DNA of 49,561 bases from Lysinibacillus fusiformis (GTDB lineage Bacteria > Bacillota > Bacilli > Bacillales_A > Planococcaceae): the NCBI GenBank assembly GCA_030027265.1, contig JASENG010000022.1, forward strand, positions 1 through 49,561, read 5' to 3'. Position 1 is the stretch's first letter. Each line of letters starts with the position of its first letter. Shown one piece after another: positions 25,834 to 34,510 of the stretch. The notes below the pieces were generated by a model, which saw only the letters and a list, made by a program, of their open reading frames with translations, did no database searches and was not told the origin of the DNA. The position numbers and the translations under genes were made by a program.

Positions 25834-27288
25834 TTACAAAATGGGTGTCAATAATCGTGATATCGATTCCTTAAATTTAATTATACTTGAACGATTCTCA
25901 TACTTTTCAAGGGTTAACTCCGTACAATCGAATATATCCTTCTCAAAAACCTCTGCCAGTTCATGGGAAATGGTGCGATCGTAGATAAAAGCATTTACTT
26001 CAAAATTTAAAGTGAAGCTTCTTATATCGATATTTGCCGTACCAACCGTTGACGCTTCATCATCAATGACGATGGATTTCGCATGAATAAATCCTTTTTC
26101 ATAAATATAAATTTTAGCCCCGGCGCGCAGTAATTGTCCGACATATGAATAGGTTGCCCAATAAACAAACATATGGTCGGGTTTATTTGGAATCATGATG
26201 CGGACATCGATGCCGGAAAGCGCAGCGATTTCAATGGCATTTAAAAAGCTGTTATCTGGTATGAAATATGGCGTTTGAATATAAATATAACGTTTAGCAC
26301 TCATTAATAATTTTAAATAACCGTTTTTAATGGCTGGAAATTCCGTATCGGGGCCGCTTGAAACAATTTGCATCGCAATGTCGCCCTTTTTAGGAATGGC
26401 AGGGAAGTACCTTTCATTATAATTAATATTATTATCGCTTGCTTGATTCCAATCGAGTAGAAAGCGTGTTTGTAAAGGATGGACTGAACTGCCCTCGATG
26501 CGTAAGTGGGTATCTCGCCAGTAGCCAAACTTTTTGTTCAAGCCTAAGTATTCGTCACCGACATTAAACCCGCCAATATATCCTATGCGTCCGTCAATAA
26601 CGACTATCTTGCGATGATTTCTGAAGTTTAGGCGCGGGTTGATGAGCGGCAAGATGGAAGGGAAGAATACTTCTACTTCACCGCCTAATTCAAGAAGGGA
26701 TTTGAAATATCTTTTCCTCAAACCTCTAGAACCCATTTCATCGTATAAAATGCGGACTTTCACGCCTTGCTGTGCTTTCTTTAAAAGTGCTGTATAAATT
26801 CGTACACCTAAATTATCCAATTTGAAAATGTAATATTGTACATGGATGTGATCTTTTGCATGTTCGATATCTTCGAGTAAAGCTTCGAATTTTTTAGCAC
26901 CATCATCATACAGTTCGACATGATTATCCTGGGTTAAAACCGAATCGCTCGTTTTTAAATTCATATGAATTAAGCTTTTATATTTGCCAACCTCATCGGA
27001 ATGGAAATCCAGCGAATTTTCTTCAAGGGCCTCAATTTGGTAACAGATTAATTTATCTATCCCAATATCTTTTTGTCCTTCCCATCGGAATAAATGCTTT
27101 TTGCGCATTGGTCTACCAAGTAATAAATATAAAATAAATCCAGCTAAAGGAAGAAAGAATAATACGAGTGTCCAAGCCCATGTGGAAGAAGGATCTTTTC
27201 TTTCCAGAAAGATGACTGTAATCGCTAAAATGATATTCAATATGAGAATTATCGGAATAACAGATATGGTATTGAAGAAAATACTCAT
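25834..27288 (-). CDS. cls: Cardiolipin synthase
   Basis: A 484-residue phospholipase-D-family enzyme that condenses two phosphatidylglycerols into cardiolipin at the membrane. Two N-terminal transmembrane helices (about 5-28 and 38-58) precede the PLD domains. Both HKD motifs are intact: H225-x-K227 to D232 in NHRKIVVID, and H401-x-K403 to D408 in HAKSIVIDD. Length is normal for bacterial ClsA. AGGTG stands before the ATG. The DUF1963 gene lies 77 bases upstream in the same direction, and no terminator was seen between them, so the two may be co-transcribed. Confidence 0.95.
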   Translation of the reverse strand: MSIFFNTISVIPIILILNIILAITVIFLERKDPSSTWAWTLVLFFLPLAGFILYLLLGRPMRKKHLFRWEGQKDIGIDKLICYQIEALEENSLDFHSDEVGKYKSLIHMNLKTSDSVLTQDNHVELYDDGAKKFEALLEDIEHAKDHIHVQYYIFKLDNLGVRIYTALLKKAQQGVKVRILYDEMGSRGLRKRYFKSLLELGGEVEVFFPSILPLINPRLNFRNHRKIVVIDGRIGYIGGFNVGDEYLGLNKKFGYWRDTHLRIEGSSVHPLQTRFLLDWNQASDNNINYNERYFPAIPKKGDIAMQIVSSGPDTEFPAIKNGYLKLLMSAKRYIYIQTPYFIPDNSFLNAIEIAALSGIDVRIMIPNKPDHMFVYWATYSYVGQLLRAGAKIYIYEKGFIHAKSIVIDDEASTVGTANIDIRSFTLNFEVNAFIYDRTISHELAEVFEKDIFDCTELTLEKYENRSSIIKFKESISRLLTPIL

Positions 27289-27365
27289 ATGACTGCACCT
27301 ACTTTATTTTTTATAAAAACAATTATAGCTTATCAAGTGAATGAATTGTAGTATTGATGCGATTA

Positions 27366-28172
27366 TCAAAACTGTTCGGCAATAAAATAAACCTTAGAAA
27401 AATCCAGGTCTTTAAAATCGTTTTGATTTATAAAAAATTTGATGATTCCTGAATCGCCATACATTATTCCTTGTGCATCGTTGGAAACGATTTGGAACAA
27501 TAGCGTATCGAATTTTTTTAGAAAAGCTGAATCCTTTCTTGTATCATATTCAAGAAAATATGGATAGCCACCCAATTTATGCTCAGCGGCCAAAAAATTC
27601 TCAAAATAAATCTCCTCAAATGTTCGTCCATCATTACTCATAAACTCATTTTCTAATTGAGTAAATTGCAAAAGATTTTCTCGTCTATAATCGGATGCCG
27701 AAACTGGTTCGAGTTTTTGGCAAAATTCAAGTTTCATCTCATTTTGAATTAAAAATTCACTATCTATAGTCAAGTAGGAAAAGTCCTGAACGAGTTGACT
27801 TTCATCTAAAATTTCAGGAAAGTAACGTATTTTATAATCCTGCTGAAAGAGCAATTCCATACGCTTCTCACTTGGCTTATTAAACTGGCTCGATAAAAAG
27901 AATTGGAGCAGCCCTTTCCTCTTTGGAAAAGTTGAACAATAGGGCAATTGGGCAAAATTGATTTGAGCCAATAATGGCATATACTCACCATTTGCATCTT
28001 TCGGGTGCAAATGGGACTTTGGTAAATAGGGGTATCCTGCAAACTTGCTATCGCTTAAAGAGGGTCTCCCTTTTGCAGGGGTCATCCATAAAGAACTGAT
28101 CATGGATGATTCAATTTTATTTCTGAAAGTTTCCAGTTCCTCTGGCAAGTAAATTGATTTGTTTGTTTGCAC
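27366..28172 (-). CDS. DUF1963 / YwqG family protein
   Basis: A 268-residue soluble protein matching the DUF1963 (YwqG) pattern: KFAGYPYLPKSHLHPKD, then LAQINFAQLPY, KGLLQFF, and later GGYPYFLEYD. The family is beta-rich with unknown function and is often found near toxin or immunity genes in other genomes; no such partner is seen here. The start is GTG, with GGAGGT six bases before it. It lies 77 bases upstream of cls. Confidence 0.88.
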   Translation of the reverse strand: MQTNKSIYLPEELETFRNKIESSMISSLWMTPAKGRPSLSDSKFAGYPYLPKSHLHPKDANGEYMPLLAQINFAQLPYCSTFPKRKGLLQFFLSSQFNKPSEKRMELLFQQDYKIRYFPEILDESQLVQDFSYLTIDSEFLIQNEMKLEFCQKLEPVSASDYRRENLLQFTQLENEFMSNDGRTFEEIYFENFLAAEHKLGGYPYFLEYDTRKDSAFLKKFDTLLFQIVSNDAQGIMYGDSGIIKFFINQNDFKDLDFSKVYFIAEQF

Positions 28173-28664
28173 ACTTCTACCTCCATAATAATTAAATACA
28201 GTTTAAAATTACCAATATAAAATTATTAAATACCCATTTTTTATGAAAACTAATACGTTATGCATTTTACTATACGTACGGTTGCTATTATTCATGTCCT
28301 AAATTGAATAGAATTATCTTTGATCTAAAAATAATTCACATTATAAAAATTAGGTTAGCTCAAAAGAAACCTTTGAAATGTGAACAAATTGTGACTTTTT
28401 ATTTTGGTGTTTGAATTATAAAATTAAAGGTTATAATTCCTTTAGTACCAAAGAAATTTACGATTTTTAGTTAAGTTGAAGATAAATTAAAATGCTATTT
28501 AGTTGACAATTTCTAAGTTGTAACAGAATTGAAAAATATTAGCTAAGCTATGCATGTTATGATGGACTAAAGTTATTTAAGTCAGAAATTTTTAATTTTT
28601 TATTTTGAAACTTTTAGATAGTTAATTCGTTATTAATAATATAAAAGAAGGTTAGGTGGAAAGC
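28173..28664. other. 490-base AT-rich gap
   Basis: No gene supported on either strand. It should hold the promoters of the GTG-started DUF1963 gene (minus) and the 43-residue gene (plus). TTGACA occurs near 28503 but has no convincing -10 at 16-18 bases. Otherwise nothing seen. Confidence 0.4.
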
Positions 28665-28796
28665 ATGGCGAAGGAAGTAGACTTAAAGAAAATCGTTTCG
28701 AATTTATCTAAATTAGGTGTTACTGCAACAATTACAAAATCCCGTCTTGAATTACTAAAAGTATTAACACCACCAACTCAAACACCCCAAGTATAA
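28665..28796 (+). CDS. Small uncharacterised protein, 43 residues
   Basis: The product starts MAKEVDLKKIVSNLSKLGVT, continues with TITKSRLELLKVL and ends in a proline/threonine tail (TPPTQTPQV). The amphipathic, Lys/Leu-rich pattern predicts two short helices. GGTGGAAAG lies just before the ATG, and a strong terminator follows the stop, so it looks like a complete single-gene unit. No family is recognised. Confidence 0.72.
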   Translation: MAKEVDLKKIVSNLSKLGVTATITKSRLELLKVLTPPTQTPQV

Positions 28797-28815
28797 TAAT
28801 AATCAGAATTAGCAT

Positions 28816-28852
28816 AAAAAAGGTCCCGACTAGTAATAGTCGGGACCTTTTT
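28816..28852. terminator. Bidirectional terminator
   Basis: Stem AAGGTCCCGACT/AGTCGGGACCTT with A and T runs on both sides; serves the 43-residue gene and the convergent rodA. Confidence 0.9.
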
Positions 28853-28880
28853 CGATAGAATTGCAAATTTTGATAAAGCA

Positions 28881-30068
28881 TTATTCATCATCATCATTTC
28901 CAGCAAACATATAAGATTTATAATGGAATTTCATACTAAACACTAAGCCAAGTGCTAAAGCATTCCCCATTAAGGAACTACCGCCATAACTGATAAATGG
29001 CAGCGGAATACCTGTAATCGGTAAAAGCTGAATCGTCATTCCGATATTTTCAAATACATGGAAGGTGATCATAGCAATAATTCCTGCGCAAACGTACGTA
29101 CAGAAAGGATCTTTCAAAGTTAGCGTCAATTTTGTTAAATGATAAATTAATAAGAAATATAGACAAATAACAAAGCTTGCTCCGATGAATCCCCACTCTT
29201 CCCCGATAACCGTAAAGATGAAATCGGTATGGCTTTCCGCAACATATACTTCTCGGTCCAAATAACCTTTACCGAAGATTTCCCCTGAACCAATCGCATT
29301 TAAAGAAGTAATTAAATGATAACCTGAGCCTGATGAGTAAGAATATGGGTCTAGCCAGGAATAAATACGGGCGAATTGATAAGGCTGCAATCCGAATTTA
29401 TCTTCCAGGAAATCCTGCATATATAGAGCCATCCAAAGTAATGAGCCACCTACTGTAACTGCAGCTGCAAATACAGGTAATATAATTTTCCATGAGACGC
29501 CGGCAACAATTATTAAAGCAGCGGTTATGGCTAAAAATACTAAGGAAGAACCTAAGTCAGGCTGCATCATGATAAACGTTAAAGGGATCAGTAACGTGAT
29601 GGCAATTTTACCCAACAAAATAAAATCTGATTTAATGCTTTTTAAAGAATACTTTTCGTGATGTCTACTAATGACCCAAGCTGTGGCAAGGATATAAAAA
29701 GTTTTCATAAATTCAGAAGGCTGTATACTTCCTATCGGTGTGGAAAACCAGCTTTTTGCGCCATTACGTTCGATAACAGGGCCGCCTTCTGATGCTGGAA
29801 TAACTGCAAGAAGGATCAGTAAGACAATCCCGAAACCGTATAAGTACCAAGCCATTTTTTTATATTGGTCTGGATCGAAATAAATCACTACTGCAACAAT
29901 CATAGCGAAAATGACATAATTTATGAGCTGCTGCAAAACAAAGTTTGAACCGTATTGCCCTGTGGTTTGCGCAGAGGAAATGGCCAGCAAACTAACGATA
30001 AGAAATAATAAAATAATTAAAGCAAGCTTCCAATCAAATCGGCCTGCGAAGTTTTGGTTATTTTCCAT
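28881..30068 (-). CDS. rodA: Rod-shape SEDS peptidoglycan glycosyltransferase
   Basis: A 395-residue, about ten-helix SEDS protein. It polymerises lipid II with a class B PBP during cell elongation. SEDS signatures include SHTDFIFTVIGEEWGFIGA and the C-terminal GIPLPFISYGGSSL. The segment NIGMTIQLLPITGIPLPF fits RodA better than FtsW, which usually reads NIGV. Length equals B. subtilis RodA within two residues. AGGTGA precedes the ATG. Monocistronic with its own terminator. Confidence 0.88.
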   Translation of the reverse strand: MENNQNFAGRFDWKLALIILLFLIVSLLAISSAQTTGQYGSNFVLQQLINYVIFAMIVAVVIYFDPDQYKKMAWYLYGFGIVLLILLAVIPASEGGPVIERNGAKSWFSTPIGSIQPSEFMKTFYILATAWVISRHHEKYSLKSIKSDFILLGKIAITLLIPLTFIMMQPDLGSSLVFLAITAALIIVAGVSWKIILPVFAAAVTVGGSLLWMALYMQDFLEDKFGLQPYQFARIYSWLDPYSYSSGSGYHLITSLNAIGSGEIFGKGYLDREVYVAESHTDFIFTVIGEEWGFIGASFVICLYFLLIYHLTKLTLTLKDPFCTYVCAGIIAMITFHVFENIGMTIQLLPITGIPLPFISYGGSSLMGNALALGLVFSMKFHYKSYMFAGNDDDE

Positions 30069-30345
30069 TTATTTCACCTAATTAATCTTAAAGATTTTAG
30101 TAAATTCTTTTGAACTTGTACATTTTACTTTAACACAGAAATAATTAAAAGGGGATATTCGTTTCTATGTAAATAAGGTGTAAGATATTGGTGGGAACTA
30201 GTGCTTCAAGGCATCTTATTTCTTGTTCAAGTTATCTGCAAAATTTAACCGATAAACTTAAGACGTAAATCAAAATGAAAATGTTTCAAATTTATAAATT
30301 ACATCATATAATAACTAATGTATTGAATTATTGGGGAGTGAGCCT

Positions 30346-31095
30346 ATGGCAAGAAAACAAAAAACTGCGGATGATTTTATGCATCATTTGTTTGTACATA
30401 TGAATGATGTCGATCATTTTGTAATCTATAGTGGCCTGACATTAAAGCAGTTTATTAGCTCCGTCGACCCAATACCAAATTTATTATTGCTAAAGCATGG
30501 CTACGATGACGGATCATTCAATATGCATACCCAGTTTGATTTTGTATCTATAGATGAGCTAACGAAATTCGTCAAGAAAATGGATGATGCAGACGGTGAT
30601 TTATGTTGGATTGACTTTGCATCTGAGAAAAATGTCAATCAGCTAACGGCACTTGAGCAAGCAGAATTGCTTTACATCAGCCATAAAAAAGAACCTATTC
30701 ATTCTCCGTTCTTTTCTAAGCTGCAAAATCGGTATATCTATTATTCAGCGGAAAATGACAAGTTAACAAAAGTTTATTATCGGTACTTAAATGATTCGGA
30801 GTATCTTGTTTCAAATCTCTTCAATCTGCTTATAAAAGAAAAAGAAGGTAACGGTAGTTTTTGGCGTAGAAAAGCAAAAGATACATTTCCCACTCTAGAT
30901 CCAGTAATTTTAAAGGCATATAGACCTTTTGTAAAAGAAGGAGCCTTATTGTCTCTATATAAAATGGAGAAGCAAAATAATTCTTATGGTGTTGAAATAC
31001 GTACTCTTTCGGACTATGATTATCCCGATGAAGTTTGGGATGACTTAGATGTGATATTAAAACAAAACTACGATGAACTTATCAAAATCACTTAA
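30346..31095 (+). CDS. Uncharacterised protein, 249 residues
   Basis: A soluble, acidic protein with no signal peptide or membrane helix. Recognisable stretches are MARKQKTADDFMHHLFVHMN, GDLCWIDFASEKNVNQLT (a strand followed by a helix, as in an immunity- or reporter-like fold) and a C-terminal YDYPDEVWDDLDVIL. It resembles conserved Bacillales proteins of unknown function; I cannot name the family. The ATG at 30346 is chosen from GGGGAGTG; a TTG at 30331 would overlap that site. It is monocistronic with a strong terminator. Confidence 0.82.
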   Translation: MARKQKTADDFMHHLFVHMNDVDHFVIYSGLTLKQFISSVDPIPNLLLLKHGYDDGSFNMHTQFDFVSIDELTKFVKKMDDADGDLCWIDFASEKNVNQLTALEQAELLYISHKKEPIHSPFFSKLQNRYIYYSAENDKLTKVYYRYLNDSEYLVSNLFNLLIKEKEGNGSFWRRKAKDTFPTLDPVILKAYRPFVKEGALLSLYKMEKQNNSYGVEIRTLSDYDYPDEVWDDLDVILKQNYDELIKIT

Positions 31096-31134
31096 AACTT
31101 TCTGTCATATCCTAATTTTGACAGGGAGTTTTTT
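31096..31134 (+). terminator. Rho-independent terminator
   Basis: Stem AACTTTCTGTCA/TGACAGGGAGTT (two G-T wobbles) and a T run, starting at the stop codon of the preceding gene. Confidence 0.85.
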
Positions 31135-31318
31135 CGCTTTATTTTAGTACCTTGTGTAAGTTGCTCTGGAAAAATACAAATAGGTGCAAAAACAAAAAGA
31201 CGGATTGATTTTTAAGTGCAACTAAGGTTTGTCGCGATACGTCCTACACGATAAACCGAGTTTTTTAAATTGTTTTTCGTGTTAAACTAGAACTACTCAA
31301 TATTTTGGAGGTCAAAAA

Positions 31319-32392
31319 ATGAAAAAGCGCGTTGGTTTATTATATGGAGGGAAGTCTGCTGAACATGAGGTGTCACTGTCAACAGCGACAGCCGTTTCAA
31401 AAGCGATTGATTATGACAAATATGAAGTGCATCCTATTTTCATAACACTGGATGGTCAATGGCTAAGAGGACCTCAATTAACAAAACCAGTTGAATCAAT
31501 TGAACAATTACAATTTAAAAATGAAGATATCTCACCAAATAATATTACAGAATTTATAGTAGATCAAAATAAACAGGCACAATTCGATGTAATCTTCCCA
31601 TTGCTTCACGGGACAAATGGGGAAGATGGAACGGTGCAGGGGTTATTGGAAGTCTTGAATTTCCCTTATGTAGGAAATGGAGTATTAGCTTCTGCGGCTG
31701 GTATGGATAAAGTAACGATGAAGCAGCTGTTTGGTGTTGCTGGTCTAAAACAAGTTCCTTATGTTCATTTTATACGAAAAGAATGGAATGTGCGATCTGG
31801 AGAAATTGTTGAACAATGTGAAAATGAATTAGGCTGGCCAATGTTTGTTAAACCTGCCAATTTAGGTTCAAGTGTGGGCATCAGTAAGGCAACAAATAGT
31901 GAAGAACTTGTTGAAGCTATCCAATTTGCCTTCCAATATGATCGTAAAGTAATTGTTGAACAAGGGATTGCAGCGCGTGAAATCGAAATGGGTGTATTAG
32001 GCAATGATGAGCCGAAAGTATCTGTTGCTGGGGAAATCAAGCCAATGACAGATTTTTATGATTATGATTCTAAATATAAAGATGGCTCAACTGCACTCAT
32101 CATTCCTGCTGAAATTTCTTCTGAAGTAGAAAGCACAATGAAAGATATGGCCATTCGTGCATTTAAAATACTTGATTGTTCAGGCATTGTTCGATCCGAT
32201 TTCTTTGTAACGGAAAATAATGAAGTTTATATAAATGAAGTAAATACAATGCCAGGATTTACACCTGTAAGTATGTATCCTTTATTATGGCAGCATACTG
32301 GTGTAAGCTACCCACAATTGATCGATAACTTAATTGAACTGGCGATTGAACGCCATACAGAAAAGCAACAATTACAATATAACCGAGATTAG
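31319..32392 (+). CDS. ddl: D-alanine--D-alanine ligase
   Basis: This ATP-grasp enzyme joins two D-alanines for the peptidoglycan stem peptide. It has [14 protein letters not shown] near the N-terminus, the glycine loop [14 protein letters not shown], the omega-loop segment [12 protein letters not shown] (tyrosine-type, as in D-Ala-adding rather than D-Lac-adding ligases), and the metal block [12 protein letters not shown]. The 357-residue length is typical. GGAGGTC precedes the ATG. It heads a ddl-murF operon, with 12 bases between the genes. Confidence 0.97.
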   Translation: MKKRVGLLYGGKSAEHEVSLSTATAVSKAIDYDKYEVHPIFITLDGQWLRGPQLTKPVESIEQLQFKNEDISPNNITEFIVDQNKQAQFDVIFPLLHGTNGEDGTVQGLLEVLNFPYVGNGVLASAAGMDKVTMKQLFGVAGLKQVPYVHFIRKEWNVRSGEIVEQCENELGWPMFVKPANLGSSVGISKATNSEELVEAIQFAFQYDRKVIVEQGIAAREIEMGVLGNDEPKVSVAGEIKPMTDFYDYDSKYKDGSTALIIPAEISSEVESTMKDMAIRAFKILDCSGIVRSDFFVTENNEVYINEVNTMPGFTPVSMYPLLWQHTGVSYPQLIDNLIELAIERHTEKQQLQYNRD

Positions 32393-32404
32393 AGTGAAGT
32401 TGAT

Positions 32405-33775
32405 ATGAAAAGAACACTAAAAGAAATTGCCAACTGGTTAAATATTGAATGTGATAATCACCATCAAGATACGATTGTTTCAGGAGTCTCTATTGATACA
32501 CGAACAATTTCAAAAGGGGATTTATTTATTCCTTTTCGCGGTGAGTCAGTAAATGGCCATAAATACGTGGAGCAAGCATTTGAAAAGGGTGCTTCGGCAA
32601 CTCTTTGGTTAAAGGATGAGCCAAATCCTCCAATTGATAAGCCTGTATTATTTGTTGAGGATGCGGAGCTTGCTTTACAGGGAATGGCTCGTGCTTACCG
32701 CAAGTCGCATCAAGCCAAATTTATTGGGGTTACGGGGTCGAATGGTAAAACTTCATCTAAGGATATCTTGGCTAGTATGTTATCGCCTTTTTACAAGGTG
32801 CAAAAAACGATGGGGAACTTTAACAATCAACTAGGTTTGCCCATTACGCTATTAAATCTTGATGAAGATACTGAAATTGCTGTTCTTGAAATGGGAATGA
32901 GCGGTTTTGGCGAAATTGAATTTTTAACAAAAATGGCGAAGCCCCATTTTGCTGTAATCACCAATATTGGGGAAGCTCATATGCAAGATCTAGGGTCACG
33001 CGAAGGGATTGCAAAAGCTAAATTTGAGATTATACTTGGTCTGAAAGAAGATGGAGTCCTGTTCTTTGATGGAGATGAACCTTTATTGCAACATTTAGTA
33101 AAGGAACAAACACAGCTTACAGCTAAAGGATTTGGGTTTGATGCATCGAATAATTTAGTTGCTGCTTCGATAGAAACAACCGAAAAAGGGAGTCGCTTTA
33201 CGGTTAGTGGCGAGGTGAATGGCGAATTCTTTATTCCTGTTCTAGGGAAACACCAAGTGAAAAACAGTTTAACTGCGATTCTTCTAGGGGAAATGCTTGG
33301 TTTAACGGAAGAACAAATACGAGAAGGTCTATCGCAAGTAACCTTAACGGAAATGAGAATGCAGCTGGTGCCTGCAGCTAAGGGAATCTTATTTATTAAT
33401 GATGCCTACAACGCAGCGCCAACTTCCATGACAGCAGCTATTCAATTCGTCCAATCGACAACATTGCGTGAAGACAAATGGCTGGTATTAGGTGACATGC
33501 TTGAGTTAGGTGATGATGAACAACAATTCCATGAACAAATTGCCAATGTCATTGATGAAAAAGAAATCTCGAGAGTTTGTCTATTTGGACCAAGAATGAA
33601 GTGGTTATATGACCGATTAAAACATAAATTTGCTAATGAAAATTTAATTCATACCGAGAATAATTATGATGAAATCGTAGAATATATAAATGAACATGCA
33701 AACGAAAAAACATTACTATTATTAAAAGGCTCTCGAGGAATGAAATTAGAAACACTTCTAAAATCATTCGAATAA
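32405..33775 (+). CDS. murF: UDP-MurNAc-tripeptide--D-Ala-D-Ala ligase
   Basis: The Mur ligase that adds the D-Ala-D-Ala made by Ddl to the UDP-MurNAc-tripeptide, the last cytoplasmic precursor step. The 456-residue protein has the ATP loop GVTGSNGKTSSKD (about residues 110-122), NFNNQLGLPITLL, and the Mur C-terminal domain with NDAYNAAPTSM. It follows ddl by 12 bases and is followed by a perfect 15-bp terminator, so ddl-murF is a two-gene operon whose steps are successive. Confidence 0.97.
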   Translation: MKRTLKEIANWLNIECDNHHQDTIVSGVSIDTRTISKGDLFIPFRGESVNGHKYVEQAFEKGASATLWLKDEPNPPIDKPVLFVEDAELALQGMARAYRKSHQAKFIGVTGSNGKTSSKDILASMLSPFYKVQKTMGNFNNQLGLPITLLNLDEDTEIAVLEMGMSGFGEIEFLTKMAKPHFAVITNIGEAHMQDLGSREGIAKAKFEIILGLKEDGVLFFDGDEPLLQHLVKEQTQLTAKGFGFDASNNLVAASIETTEKGSRFTVSGEVNGEFFIPVLGKHQVKNSLTAILLGEMLGLTEEQIREGLSQVTLTEMRMQLVPAAKGILFINDAYNAAPTSMTAAIQFVQSTTLREDKWLVLGDMLELGDDEQQFHEQIANVIDEKEISRVCLFGPRMKWLYDRLKHKFANENLIHTENNYDEIVEYINEHANEKTLLLLKGSRGMKLETLLKSFE

Positions 33776-33780
33776 AATAC

Positions 33781-33823
33781 AGGCGCTTTTAAGTCCATTC
33801 TTGACTTAAAAGCGCCTTTTTTT
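33781..33823 (+). terminator. Rho-independent terminator of ddl-murF
   Basis: Perfect 15-bp stem AGGCGCTTTTAAGTC (33781-33795)/GACTTAAAAGCGCCT (33803-33817), then six T. Confidence 0.93.
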
Positions 33824-34200
33824 GTTTGAAAGCGGCAAAGAGGGGTAAAGCATATTTGTAAACTTAGAATGGCAGAAGATGCAATACATGGACAAGTGAA
33901 AGTTGGCGAATTATTTAAAGGCCAAAAGTACAATATAAGGATTGTACCAGTTAGTTATTGCGAGATTCATGAATTGAGTCGTCCGTTAAATGCTTTAAAC
34001 TTAATGTGCCTAGAGTTTAAGCCAGTAATTTTTTTCTTTTTTTGTTTGATTAAAGTATTGGAAAAAGTATTGATTACTTACCTAAGGAAAAATCACATTT
34101 TAAAGTAATCTTGTATGACCTATGGTTTCCTTGGTTTTCACTATGGAAGAAGTGAAAATTAAGAATATTATAACAAGAGCAATTTCGTTGCAATGCAGTT
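33824..34200. other. Gene-free stretch before the cshA leader
   Basis: An ATG-started frame at 33869-34108 has no ribosome binding site and a poly-Phe/Leu second half, so it is not called. The one structure is a perfect 8-bp hairpin TTTTCACT/AGTGAAAA (34135-34158). A TATTAT (34166-34171) with a poor -35 might start the leader transcript. Confidence 0.4.
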
Positions 34201-34285
34201 AAGAGCCGTGATAGACTATGATAAGCAATGGATACATTTTGTGCGAAGGCTCTTCACAAAAGAATGATGAAGAGTGCTTTTTTTT
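34201..34285 (+). promoter_or_regulatory. Candidate attenuator or small RNA before cshA
   Basis: AAGAGCC (34201-34207) can pair with GGCTCTT (34248-34254). The last five bases of that arm are also the start of CTCTTCA (34250-34256), which pairs with TGAAGAG (34268-34274) to form a hairpin followed by TGC and eight T. The two stems are mutually exclusive, as in riboswitch or attenuator platforms. It could equally be an independent small RNA with its terminator. No known riboswitch consensus was recognised. Confidence 0.5.
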
Positions 34286-34328
34286 GAATTTAACGGTTTT
34301 ATTCTATTTTTACCAGCGTTTAAAACAT

Positions 34329-34466
34329 AAGGGTAGAATTGAACCGCTCGGCAAAGACCGGGCTTTCCCTTTCATATAAAATCGCTCTCTGTAGAAGCAG
34401 AGAATTATTAAGTATCGGAAACGTTCCAAAACTTAGGCTCGAAGTTTGCCGCATTTCATCTGAAAA
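34329..34466 (+). ncRNA. Structured 5' leader of cshA (candidate cis-regulatory RNA)
   Basis: A run of short hairpins precedes the helicase start: GCTCGG/CCGGGC (34346-34363) inside AAGGG/CCCTT, TCTCTG/CAGAGA (34386-34403), GGAA/TTCC (about 34419-34429), ACTT/AAGT (about 34432-34446) and CATTT/AAAATG (about 34451-34467). DEAD-box helicase genes in several bacteria have long leaders affected by cold or by the helicase itself; whether this one does is inference. Confidence 0.4.
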
Positions 34467-34510
34467 TGTAACCATTTGTCAACTTAAAGGAAAAAAGGAG
34501 ATTGAAGAGT

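Noticed and set aside
30270..30290. TGAAAATGTTTCA dyad before the 249-residue gene
   Set aside because: It lacks the central CG of CcpA sites; no other family assigned.
33869..34108. 79-codon ATG frame between murF and cshA
   Set aside because: No ribosome binding site; the second half is poly-Phe/Leu low-complexity sequence and no family is recognisable.
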